From: an uncultured Cellvibrio sp.
Lineage (GTDB): Bacteria; Pseudomonadota; Gammaproteobacteria; Pseudomonadales; Cellvibrionaceae
Length of the DNA: 9,913 nt
Direction of reading: 5' to 3'
Assembly: GCA_946482345.1 (NCBI GenBank)
Contig: CAMLRJ010000084.1
Span: 1 to 9,913, forward strand
The position numbers were made by a program, and so were the translations under genes. Below the pieces are notes generated by a model, which was not told the origin of the DNA, searched no databases, and was given only the letters and a program-made list of their open reading frames with translations. Shown piece by piece: positions 1 to 5,855 of this stretch (its first letter is position 1; every line of letters begins with the position of its first letter).

Positions 1-203
1 TACCAATAGCTGAAATTGCCCGCAAACTTGGTATCGCAGAGGGAACATTTTATGCGTGGAAGAAGAAGTACGCGGGTCTGGAATCAGACCAAGTCCGGGA
101 ACTCAAACAGTTGCGGGAAGAAAACGAGAAACTAAAACGTATTGTTGCAGACTTAACCCTCGATAAGGTTATGTTGCAAGATCTTAACACCCGAAAGTGG
201 TAA
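1..203 (+). CDS. IS3-family transposase OrfA, 5'-truncated by window edge
   Basis: The reading frame is open from the window edge (first full codon at 3) to TAA at 201-203, giving 66 visible residues; roughly the first 20 or so residues of a typical OrfA are missing. The start of the visible part (IAEIARKLGIAEGTFYAWKKKY) is the second half of a helix-turn-helix that binds the inverted repeats. It is followed by a leucine-zipper-like stretch (LKQLREENEKLKRIVADL) used for multimerisation. The end overlaps orfB. An A-AAG run at 194-197 lies just before the stop. Slipping back one base there would join OrfA to OrfB in the -1 frame and make the OrfAB transposase; that event is inferred, not shown. 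Confidence 0.88.
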   Translation, partial: PIAEIARKLGIAEGTFYAWKKKYAGLESDQVRELKQLREENEKLKRIVADLTLDKVMLQDLNTRKW

Positions 204-1027
204 GCGTACCGCAACGCCGTAAAGCGGTACGCCACTTGATCAGCCACTATCAGATCAGTGAACGCAGAGCGTGTGCCTTAACAGGTTTAAGTCGTACTGC
301 TTGTCGTTATCAGCACTCTGCCGCCCCCCAGGAAGCGCTGCGTCAGCGGATCGTAGAGATTGCCAGAGCCAGAATACGCTACGGCTACAAACGGATCCAC
401 ATCATGTTGAAGCGTGAGGGCATCCATGTGAACAAGAAACGTGTACATCGTTTGTATTGTTTGGAGGGGCTGCAACTGAGGCCCAGACGTCCCAAACGCC
501 ATGTGAGCGGTTCACATCGGAAAGCCGATCACAGACAAAGCTCAATGCCAAATGAAGCTTGGGCAATGGATTTTGTTGCGGACCAGTTGGCAAACGGTCA
601 GAAATTCCGCATTTTGACTGTTGTAGATACTTTTACCAGAGAATGCCTCGCGGCCGATATCGGCATTCGTTTACGTTCGGAAAATGTCGTAGCGACCCTG
701 ACACGGCTCTGTAAAACGCGAGGCATTCCTAAACGTATCCATTGTGACAACGGCAGTGAGTTTGCAGGTCAAATGACTGATTTGTGGGCCTATACCAATA
801 AAGTGACACTTGTGTTTTCACGTCCGGGGACTCCGACCGATAATGCGTTTATCGAGTCGCTAAATGGGAGCTTTCGTGACGAGTATCTTAACTGTCACTG
901 GTTTGATTCGTTACCCGATGCTAAATTGAAAATCGAAGCTTGGCGGGAAGACTATAACAAGAGTCGACCTCATCGGGCTTTAAATAACCTGCCACCTTTG
1001 CTGTTTGTGGCTTCCATTGACCATTGA
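197..1027 (+). CDS. IS3-family transposase OrfB, DDE catalytic subunit
   Basis: This is the integrase-core half of an IS3-family transposase, 276 residues from the GTG at 197, about normal length. The N-terminal part (about 1-110) contains the HTH_21-like segment with RIRYGYKRIHIMLKREGI. The rve core follows, with a readable catalytic triad: D125 (AWAMDFVAD), D184 (HCDNGSEF) and E220 (NAFIESLNG), the last two separated by 35 residues as in IS3 elements. The C-terminal EAWREDYNKSRPHRALNNLPP motif is also characteristic. The frame overlaps the end of orfA. In most relatives the active product is a -1 frameshift fusion, in which case GTG 197 would be read internally and the independent OrfB start may be little used. 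No disruption is visible, so the coding part of orfB looks intact. Confidence 0.95.
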   Translation: MVSVPQRRKAVRHLISHYQISERRACALTGLSRTACRYQHSAAPQEALRQRIVEIARARIRYGYKRIHIMLKREGIHVNKKRVHRLYCLEGLQLRPRRPKRHVSGSHRKADHRQSSMPNEAWAMDFVADQLANGQKFRILTVVDTFTRECLAADIGIRLRSENVVATLTRLCKTRGIPKRIHCDNGSEFAGQMTDLWAYTNKVTLVFSRPGTPTDNAFIESLNGSFRDEYLNCHWFDSLPDAKLKIEAWREDYNKSRPHRALNNLPPLLFVASIDH

Positions 1028-1121
1028 ATAGCTCAATTCATCCTACGAATGGTACTAAAAATGGGGGCCTGTCAAAGCTGGAAAATCTCATCACGGGATT
1101 GGTATTAATTCCGGGGAAAGG

Positions 1122-1910
1122 TCAGTGCGAAGAAAAATAACTACCCTTAATAACCGCAAGAGTTCCTGTAGTAATTAATTTATTAACCTCTCTATTAATC
1201 CTCTCCATCAAATCACTACCAAAGGAACTACTCTTACTCACTATAAAATGATTATAGCCAACACTAATAGGGGCCGTACACATATGAGCAGAGTTTTCAC
1301 TTGGAGAGCCATTTAAATTAGAAAAAACACCATTATGGTAATAATCGATGTATGCATGAACTCTACCTAATTCAACGAAATCTTGTAAAGATTGATGGTC
1401 TTTGAGTTCGAAAATGTACTTTTTAACATTCTTATCCTGAATGATTTTGTCTATATATTCACCAAATGCAGCCCCCCTAACCATTCCAACCACCATTCTT
1501 TTTGCAAAAAACTCTTGAATTGTCTGATTTTCCCTGCCGCAGAACTTTCTTGATTTTGTATAAACTGCAACATACTCTTTCTCATAACCTATTGAAAAAA
1601 TGAAATTTTCCTCTCTAGATTTTGTTTTTGTCGCATTCATTAAAAAATCGATATTCCCATCCCGAAGCAGCAGCAAAGATCTACTCCATGTGGCATCTGT
1701 AATAAACTTTACGTTACATCCGATACCTTTAAAAATGGCTTTGACTAAGTCTACATGATAGCCGGTTAGAACTCCGTCATTCACGTATGAGAAAGGCGGC
1801 CAGTTGTCTGGCATACGCGTCACTAAGTCATGTTGGCAAATCCGCTCAATTTTTTCTGCGAAGGCATGAGGAATACAGCAAAAAATAAAAATTAATAGTA
1901 TTTTTTTCAT
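1122..1910 (-). CDS. Periplasmic solute-binding protein, family 3 (amino-acid type)
   Basis: This 262-residue protein starts with a clear signal peptide (MKKILLIFIF..., probable cleavage after AFA at residue 18). The mature part matches the SBP_bac_3 fold: a WPPFSYVNDGVLTGYHVDLVKA stretch beginning at 37, then a ligand-site region at 92-109 (NATKTKSREENFIFSIGY) with an arginine at 99. Four cysteines (25, 65, 124, 211) could form periplasmic disulfides. Length is normal for the family. No permease or ATPase gene lies beside it, so it is an orphan binding protein; such proteins may serve a distant transporter or a sensor, and the ligand cannot be told from sequence. ATG 1910 is the only sensible start, since an in-frame TGA lies eight codons upstream, but no Shine-Dalgarno is visible before it. 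The gene is AT-rich compared with the proteases. Confidence 0.85.
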   Translation of the reverse strand: MKKILLIFIFCCIPHAFAEKIERICQHDLVTRMPDNWPPFSYVNDGVLTGYHVDLVKAIFKGIGCNVKFITDATWSRSLLLLRDGNIDFLMNATKTKSREENFIFSIGYEKEYVAVYTKSRKFCGRENQTIQEFFAKRMVVGMVRGAAFGEYIDKIIQDKNVKKYIFELKDHQSLQDFVELGRVHAYIDYYHNGVFSNLNGSPSENSAHMCTAPISVGYNHFIVSKSSSFGSDLMERINREVNKLITTGTLAVIKGSYFSSH

Positions 1911-1936
1911 TTTATATTTAGTTGAATACTTTCAAG

Positions 1937-1964
1937 CAAGGCTGATCCTTTCAAATCAGCCTTG
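1937..1964 (-). terminator. Hairpin after left chaperone gene, possible terminator
   Basis: A perfect 10-bp inverted repeat (CAAGGCTGAT at 1937-1946, ATCAGCCTTG at 1955-1964) encloses an 8-base loop. It lies 17 bp past the stop of the left chaperone gene. On the minus strand no run of U follows, so it may be a weak terminator, an RNA-end stabiliser or an attenuator between the chaperone and the binding-protein gene. The hairpin itself is certain; its role is inferred. Confidence 0.55.
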
Positions 1965-1981
1965 ATGCAATTTAATTTTAC

Positions 1982-2545
1982 TTAGCGTGTTGAATAACGG
2001 TTATCAAGTACGTCAATCTTTACATTTTTCACACCCTTTACTTGTTGCAGTTGGTGTTTTAAAAATAATAAATCGACGTCTGAACCTGCCTGCAATAATT
2101 GCACTTGACCATTTCGCAAGCTTTTGAGTGGCTTTAACCCCAACTGAAGGGCAGCTGCATTCAACGCCGCTACATCTTGCGTCAACACGCTAATATTGCC
2201 GGTGACAATCGCGAGCTTCCCGCTAATCAGATTCCGCACTATCGTGTTTTGCGTTACCACCGCGGGTTTAGCTTGACCTGGATCGGCATACACTTTATGT
2301 GCCCCCAAAGTCGCCACAGTTTCTGCGGTGACCACGGTGTTGGCAGGCGTTGCGCTCAAGCCGGCGACCGTCACATAAGTGCCAAATGTAGCCTGAAAAG
2401 GCAGTTCTTTACCGGTGGCAGCGACCCGCTCGGTTGACTCGGTGGTGTTCTGCTCCGACAGCTCAGGGTTTTCGCTGACCTGTTGCGCTTGCGCCAGAGG
2501 TAAGCTCAGCGCCAGCGAAAGTGTGATTATTGATTTGTACATCAT
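1982..2545 (-). CDS. External chaperone of subtilase, ASP ORF2-like (left copy)
   Basis: This 187-residue exported protein has a signal peptide ending ...PLAQA (cleavage after residue 20). A polar, glutamate- and threonine-rich stretch (about 21-48) that looks disordered comes next, then a mixed body. I recognise it as similar in size, position and organisation to ORF2 of Aeromonas sobria, which folds the propeptide-less protease ASP in the periplasm. In that family an N-terminal extension, a central body and a C-terminal tail stand in for the subtilisin propeptide. The region from about 110 to the end (ends DVLDNRYSTR) would be body plus tail. The gene follows its protease by 14 bp and has a strong AGGAG at 2552-2556, six bases before the first of two ATGs, so translation is well set up within the operon. 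Residues 1-147 are identical to the right copy; the last 40 are not. The family assignment is by recognition and was not tested by search. Confidence 0.8.
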   Translation of the reverse strand: MMYKSIITLSLALSLPLAQAQQVSENPELSEQNTTESTERVAATGKELPFQATFGTYVTVAGLSATPANTVVTAETVATLGAHKVYADPGQAKPAVVTQNTIVRNLISGKLAIVTGNISVLTQDVAALNAAALQLGLKPLKSLRNGQVQLLQAGSDVDLLFLKHQLQQVKGVKNVKIDVLDNRYSTR

Positions 2546-2616
2546 GTTCTGCTCCTGGCTTAGTGGCCGTATACGCGGATCGCAACACCTTCAACAATCG
2601 AAAGTGCGGTATTGTT
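2144..2616. repeat. 473-bp block identical to 5383-5855
   Basis: Compared base by base, I find no difference from 2144 to 2616 against the right copy. The block covers the last 18 codons of the protease, the intergenic gap and the first 134 codons of the chaperone gene. The first mismatches are at 2143 and 2114 (both silent) on one side and 2617 on the other. Beyond these the copies diverge quickly. Confidence 0.9.
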
Positions 2617-4884
2617 GAGGTAGCCCTTGGTTTGTAACATTCCACCGCTAGCGTTGATATCAGCGCCGTTGGCATCCAGTACTTTAATTTTCCAGGTACC
2701 TTTGGCTTTTTCACCATAAAATGCCTGCGATAACATCACTGAGTCTTTCAGGACGTAGCCTTGATAGATATCTTCTTCAAAAGATATTGCTGGCATCAAG
2801 AGTGCCTGTTTAGAGCTTAACAAGACACTACGGGTGCCTTGTGGCGATGTAACTTCGATGGCAAGGTCAGCTCCTGCAGTAGTTTGGAACTCTTTATACA
2901 ACTCACCTTTGGCATCGAGCCCCATGGTCATTTCACTGTTGGCTACGGTAAAGCGAAACTGTGCGCCTTCCAGTACGATGTCATCTGGCACTTCAATGCT
3001 GAATTCAGCACCATTGGCAGAATTGTCCGGTACTGTGGTGCTCATTTTTTCTTCTTTAGTTCCATAGAGTCCTAAACCAGTCCATTCTGCAAGTTTTAGC
3101 TCGCCCAGATTGGCTTTATAGCTTTTGGCCATTTCGACAGCTTTACCAGCGTTGACTCGACCAAAACCATATAAATTGTTGTGCTCAAACCCAGCGTTGT
3201 TTTTCACCCAGCCGCTATGAGCGATAAACTCACCATCAGGAAGTTTTAATTTCACTGGCGCATTTTCCGGATCTACTTTGGTGGATGTACTTACCAGGAT
3301 GTGACGAACGTCACGATAGGTCAGTGTTGGATTGGCAGAGAGGATTAAACTGACCACACCGGAGGTGTTCGGTGCTGCCGAGCTGGTCCCGTTAAACATA
3401 CTTGTATAGTTACAGCTGCTGTTATCTTCATGCCCCGGATAGTCAAACGGATGTGCCGCTTTAAAATAGTCGGGACCGTAACGTTCAGTGAAAAAATCGT
3501 CGAATGCGAAACTGGAATACCCACGCAGGCAGGTCATTTGATCAGTGGTGACCATCGCTGGCGATTTGACACCAGATTCACCCGCTGGTGCCACCACCAG
3601 TAAGTTAGCGCCTGCTGTCGAATAGCTGGTATGTTTACCATCGGAGTTGACTGCTCCGACCACAAAATAATAGGGGGATGCCGAGTAAACTTCCATATTG
3701 GCATTGAAACAAGTTAAGCCTTGCGTTGCCGCACCACCTTCATCACAAAAATTCCCCTCTAGAAGAGGGTGTTCACCAAAAAAAGAATTGCCGCTCGCCT
3801 TGATATTAACAGCACCTCTAAAACCTCGAAGTAGAGTCGCTGAAAATTCGTGCAATGACTCCTCTATTTCACTGTAAGACTTCACCGTCGTGTTTGTCTC
3901 ACCATAACTGCGGTTGAAGACAATATGCTCATCAACTGTAATCCCGCTGCCAGGAAGACCGTGAGCTAAAAAATAGCCAATATCTCCCTGCCCTTCTAAA
4001 AAATTCATCCCAATCAGTTTCGTATCAGGAGCAACACCACGTCCACCTTTACCATTCCAACCAACGGCTGCAATCAAACCTGCAACGCTCGTACCGTGGT
4101 CGCCATCGACGCCGATGTAAGTTGGGTCTGTCGGGTTTAACGCACCCTCTTTAAAATTCAGTGAACGATTTGGTAAGACGTTTGCTTCTAAGTCTTCATG
4201 CGCTATTTCAAGACCTTGATCGACGACTACGGCAATAGTGTTTTGACCTGTAACACCTTGGCTATATGCTCCAGCGACATTCATATCCTCGCCTGCAACC
4301 AGCGCTTTTTCCCAAGTTGCAAATTGAGTTTTAACCTGCTTAGTGGCCTCTGCTTCAGATAACCCCTTCGCAACGAGTTGCTGAACCTCGTACTTAAATA
4401 GACCTGGCCCCAAAGCGTAGGCTTTTTGACCGGTATTGCGCAGGTGCCATTGTTGTTCTGCCAGCGGATCAGAAAGCGCTGCGGAAATTTCCAGATCTGC
4501 GCGACCAGTTAAGGTGCCGTCACTGACAACAAACTGTAATTTATTGGCCTGGCCTGATAGCGGGGTGTAGACATAATCCAGACCTTTTACAGATAAAGTG
4601 CCGCTTTTGAGGGTGTAAACGCCGTTGACCGGTGCGACAGATTTTCCGTCTTCGAGAATATCGCTGATTTTCAGGTTATCACCGTCAGTGTCTGACGCCT
4701 TAAAAGAACCTTTTTGCGGCAACCAGCTCTTCCCGGCTGGGATATTGCCGCTAATAGCCGTCGGAGCATTGTTGCTAATGACCATCGGAGTTATTTTTTT
4801 ACTGCTGCCATCGCTCCCACCACCGCATGCTGTTAAGGCGATGAGCACTGTGACCGCAAGTGCAGATTTTTGAAATTGCTTCAT
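2560..4884 (-). CDS. Subtilase (S8, kexin/ASP-like) lipoprotein with P domain (left copy)
   Basis: This is a 774-residue cell-envelope serine protease. A lipoprotein signal peptide ends at the lipobox LTAC, so Cys20 is lipidated; Gly at +2 predicts the outer membrane. After a Gly/Ser-rich linker, residues about 38-136 form a cadherin/Ig-like domain (NNAPTAISG, DTDGD at 65-69, YVYTP, VSDGT). The subtilase domain (about 140-595) begins DPLAEQQWHLRNTGQ. Its triad is D222 (VVVDQGLEIAHEDL), H263 (DGDHGTSVAG) and S501 (FNGTSSAAP), with oxyanion Asn366 (ASGNS). Cysteines 380, 392, 452 and 491 could make two disulfides. A P domain follows (about 600-774: TTVPDNS, VTSPQGTRS, FYGEKAKGTWKIKV), as in kexins. 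No propeptide is apparent, which fits reliance on the downstream chaperone. I chose ATG 4884; a TTG four codons upstream (4896) is in frame, but neither start has a good Shine-Dalgarno. Substrate specificity is unknown. Confidence 0.92.
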   Translation of the reverse strand: MKQFQKSALAVTVLIALTACGGGSDGSSKKITPMVISNNAPTAISGNIPAGKSWLPQKGSFKASDTDGDNLKISDILEDGKSVAPVNGVYTLKSGTLSVKGLDYVYTPLSGQANKLQFVVSDGTLTGRADLEISAALSDPLAEQQWHLRNTGQKAYALGPGLFKYEVQQLVAKGLSEAEATKQVKTQFATWEKALVAGEDMNVAGAYSQGVTGQNTIAVVVDQGLEIAHEDLEANVLPNRSLNFKEGALNPTDPTYIGVDGDHGTSVAGLIAAVGWNGKGGRGVAPDTKLIGMNFLEGQGDIGYFLAHGLPGSGITVDEHIVFNRSYGETNTTVKSYSEIEESLHEFSATLLRGFRGAVNIKASGNSFFGEHPLLEGNFCDEGGAATQGLTCFNANMEVYSASPYYFVVGAVNSDGKHTSYSTAGANLLVVAPAGESGVKSPAMVTTDQMTCLRGYSSFAFDDFFTERYGPDYFKAAHPFDYPGHEDNSSCNYTSMFNGTSSAAPNTSGVVSLILSANPTLTYRDVRHILVSTSTKVDPENAPVKLKLPDGEFIAHSGWVKNNAGFEHNNLYGFGRVNAGKAVEMAKSYKANLGELKLAEWTGLGLYGTKEEKMSTTVPDNSANGAEFSIEVPDDIVLEGAQFRFTVANSEMTMGLDAKGELYKEFQTTAGADLAIEVTSPQGTRSVLLSSKQALLMPAISFEEDIYQGYVLKDSVMLSQAFYGEKAKGTWKIKVLDANGADINASGGMLQTKGYLNNTALSIVEGVAIRVYGH

Positions 4885-4909
4885 GTTTGACACCAAAATA
4901 TTGATTGTT

Positions 4910-4956
4910 TGAATTGCCAGTAATGTAACTAAGGCACTGTGACGGTATCAGCGAGT
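4910..4956 (-). promoter_or_regulatory. Conserved 5' leader element of left operon
   Basis: Two islands, TGAATTGCCAG (4910-4920, plus-strand reading) and ACGGTATCA (4942-4950), recur before the right protease with the same 32-base offset and the same distance to the start codon, while the bases between them differ. They lie between the predicted promoter and the start codon. The role is unknown; possibilities are a regulator site, RNA structure or an sRNA target. Confidence 0.35.
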
Positions 4957-4989
4957 TCGCAAGATTGATGTTGGTAAAGTTTATGGTAT

Positions 4990-5018
4990 TTATTAAAGAT
5001 TGTATGGATATGTAACAA
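4990..5018 (-). promoter_or_regulatory. Predicted sigma70 promoter of left protease/chaperone operon
   Basis: On the minus strand TTGTTA (5018-5013) is followed 17 bases later by TAATAA (4995-4990). The -35 box lies at exactly the same distance from the protease ATG as the identical TTGTTA before the right copy, which supports it. The -10 is weaker than that of the right copy. The predicted leader is about 100 bases. Confidence 0.5.
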
Positions 5019-5058
5019 AGCAGAAACATTTAATTTATTTAAATCAATCTGAGAGGAT

Positions 5059-5070
5059 GGCCCCCATTTT
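5059..5070. other. 12-bp match to the IS right terminal sequence
   Basis: GGCCCCCATTTT here is identical to the outer part of the IS end at 1058-1069 read on the opposite strand. It is the only IS-like feature in the 336 bp between the two cassettes (4885-5220). That gap otherwise holds the left leader and promoter, a featureless stretch (about 5074-5136) and the right operon's terminator. It could be a remnant end left by an earlier insertion or a chance match; there are no transposase remnants nearby. Confidence 0.25.
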
Positions 5071-5137
5071 ACCTTAAAGGGAATATCTCAATTTTATGTA
5101 ACAGTCACTAGCACTTAAATCATTCAACTTCTGCGAG

Positions 5138-5172
5138 CAATAAAAAATGCCCAATAAAAGATTGAGCATTTT
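5138..5172 (-). terminator. Rho-independent terminator of right protease/chaperone operon
   Basis: AAAATGC (5144-5150) pairs with GCATTTT (5166-5172). After one mismatch a further four pairs (CAAT/ATTG) close a 5-base AAAAG loop. On the minus strand the stem runs into TTTTTTATTGC, a proper U-rich tail, 49 bp past the stop of the right chaperone gene. The A-rich flank on the other side gives little evidence for use on the plus strand. Confidence 0.75.
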
Positions 5173-5220
5173 ATAAAAATCAACAGCTATTAAAATAATT
5201 CAATGGAAATTATTTGATCG

Positions 5221-5784
5221 TTACTGCGGCGTCAATTGGTTGTCTAGTACATCAAGCTTAACAATTTTAACGCCAGACAATTCTTTCAGTTGCTTTACTA
5301 TTTTGAGTAAATCCGTACCAGAATTGGCTTGCAACATTTGTAATTGGCCATTGCGCAAGCTTTTGAGTGGCTTTAACCCCAGCTGAAGGGCAGCTGCATT
5401 CAACGCCGCTACATCTTGCGTCAACACGCTAATATTGCCGGTGACAATCGCGAGCTTCCCGCTAATCAGATTCCGCACTATCGTGTTTTGCGTTACCACC
5501 GCGGGTTTAGCTTGACCTGGATCGGCATACACTTTATGTGCCCCCAAAGTCGCCACAGTTTCTGCGGTGACCACGGTGTTGGCAGGCGTTGCGCTCAAGC
5601 CGGCGACCGTCACATAAGTGCCAAATGTAGCCTGAAAAGGCAGTTCTTTACCGGTGGCAGCGACCCGCTCGGTTGACTCGGTGGTGTTCTGCTCCGACAG
5701 CTCAGGGTTTTCGCTGACCTGTTGCGCTTGCGCCAGAGGTAAGCTCAGCGCCAGCGAAAGTGTGATTATTGATTTGTACATCAT
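5221..5784 (-). CDS. External chaperone of subtilase, ASP ORF2-like (right copy)
   Basis: This is the paralogue of the gene at 1982-2545: same 187-residue length, same signal peptide (cleavage after residue 20), same acidic, probably disordered N-terminal stretch. Residues 1-147 are identical between the two. From residue 148 the sequence changes (LQMLQANSGTDLLKIVKQLK..., ending DVLDNQLTPQ) while keeping a similar helix-then-strand pattern, GVK..K.DVLDN, so the fold is probably kept. It lies 14 bp after its protease with the same AGGAG (5791-5795) and double ATG, so the pair should be made together and exported together. It is presumed to fold the protease at 5799-8126 in place of a propeptide. 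Its C-terminal residue is Gln, against Arg in the left copy. Whether each chaperone can serve both proteases is unknown. Confidence 0.8.
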   Translation of the reverse strand: MMYKSIITLSLALSLPLAQAQQVSENPELSEQNTTESTERVAATGKELPFQATFGTYVTVAGLSATPANTVVTAETVATLGAHKVYADPGQAKPAVVTQNTIVRNLISGKLAIVTGNISVLTQDVAALNAAALQLGLKPLKSLRNGQLQMLQANSGTDLLKIVKQLKELSGVKIVKLDVLDNQLTPQ

Positions 5785-5855
5785 GTTCTGCTCCTGGCTT
5801 AGTGGCCGTATACGCGGATCGCAACACCTTCAACAATCGAAAGTGCGGTATTGTT
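5383..5855. repeat. 473-bp block identical to 2144-2616
   Basis: This is the partner of the identical block in the left cassette, same orientation, 3239 bp away. Perfect identity inside otherwise diverged paralogues is the usual mark of gene conversion. Confidence 0.9.

Larger units (their letters stand above)
1..1074 (+). mobile_element. IS3-family insertion sequence, IS407-like, left part missing
   Basis: The element carries the two overlapping reading frames typical of IS3-family elements: an HTH/leucine-zipper orfA and a DDE orfB in the -1 frame. The wording of both proteins (a LKQL-REEN zipper and VADLTLDK in OrfA; RPGTPTDNAFIESLNG in OrfB) fits the IS407 group. The left end and the first part of orfA lie outside the window. 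I place the right end at about 1074, because the sequence there, read inward on the opposite strand, begins TGACAGGCCCCCATTTTTAG, which has the TG...CA terminus and G/C-rich start usual for this family. The end is inferred, since the left inverted repeat and target duplication cannot be seen. The element stops 47 bp short of the end of the neighbouring binding-protein gene and does not interrupt it. Confidence 0.85.
1982..5018 (-). repeat. Tandem cassette, left copy (promoter-protease-chaperone)
   Basis: This is one of two directly repeated cassettes spaced about 3.24 kb apart. Homology to the right copy runs from the -35 box to the chaperone stop. The two align with an offset of 3242 at the promoter and start codon and 3239 at the 3' end, the difference being one codon. 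Sequence outside the cassettes is not obviously related. Confidence 0.9.

Noticed and set aside
1091..1117. CGGGATT/AATTCCG inverted repeat between the IS and the binding-protein gene
   Set aside because: It depends on a G-T pair on the plus strand, has a mismatch on the minus strand, and no T-tract follows on either side, so it is not a convincing terminator or IS end.
2177..2437. 86-codon plus-strand open frame, repeated identically at 5416-5676
   Set aside because: It lies antisense within the chaperone gene, and its perfect duplication simply follows from the 473-bp identical block; it has no ribosome site or recognisable product.
4885..4896. In-frame TTG start adding MVSN to the left protease (also at 8138 for the right)
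   Set aside because: Codon differences between copies are silent here, which is curious, but TTG has no Shine-Dalgarno and the lipoprotein signal peptide begins properly at the ATG.
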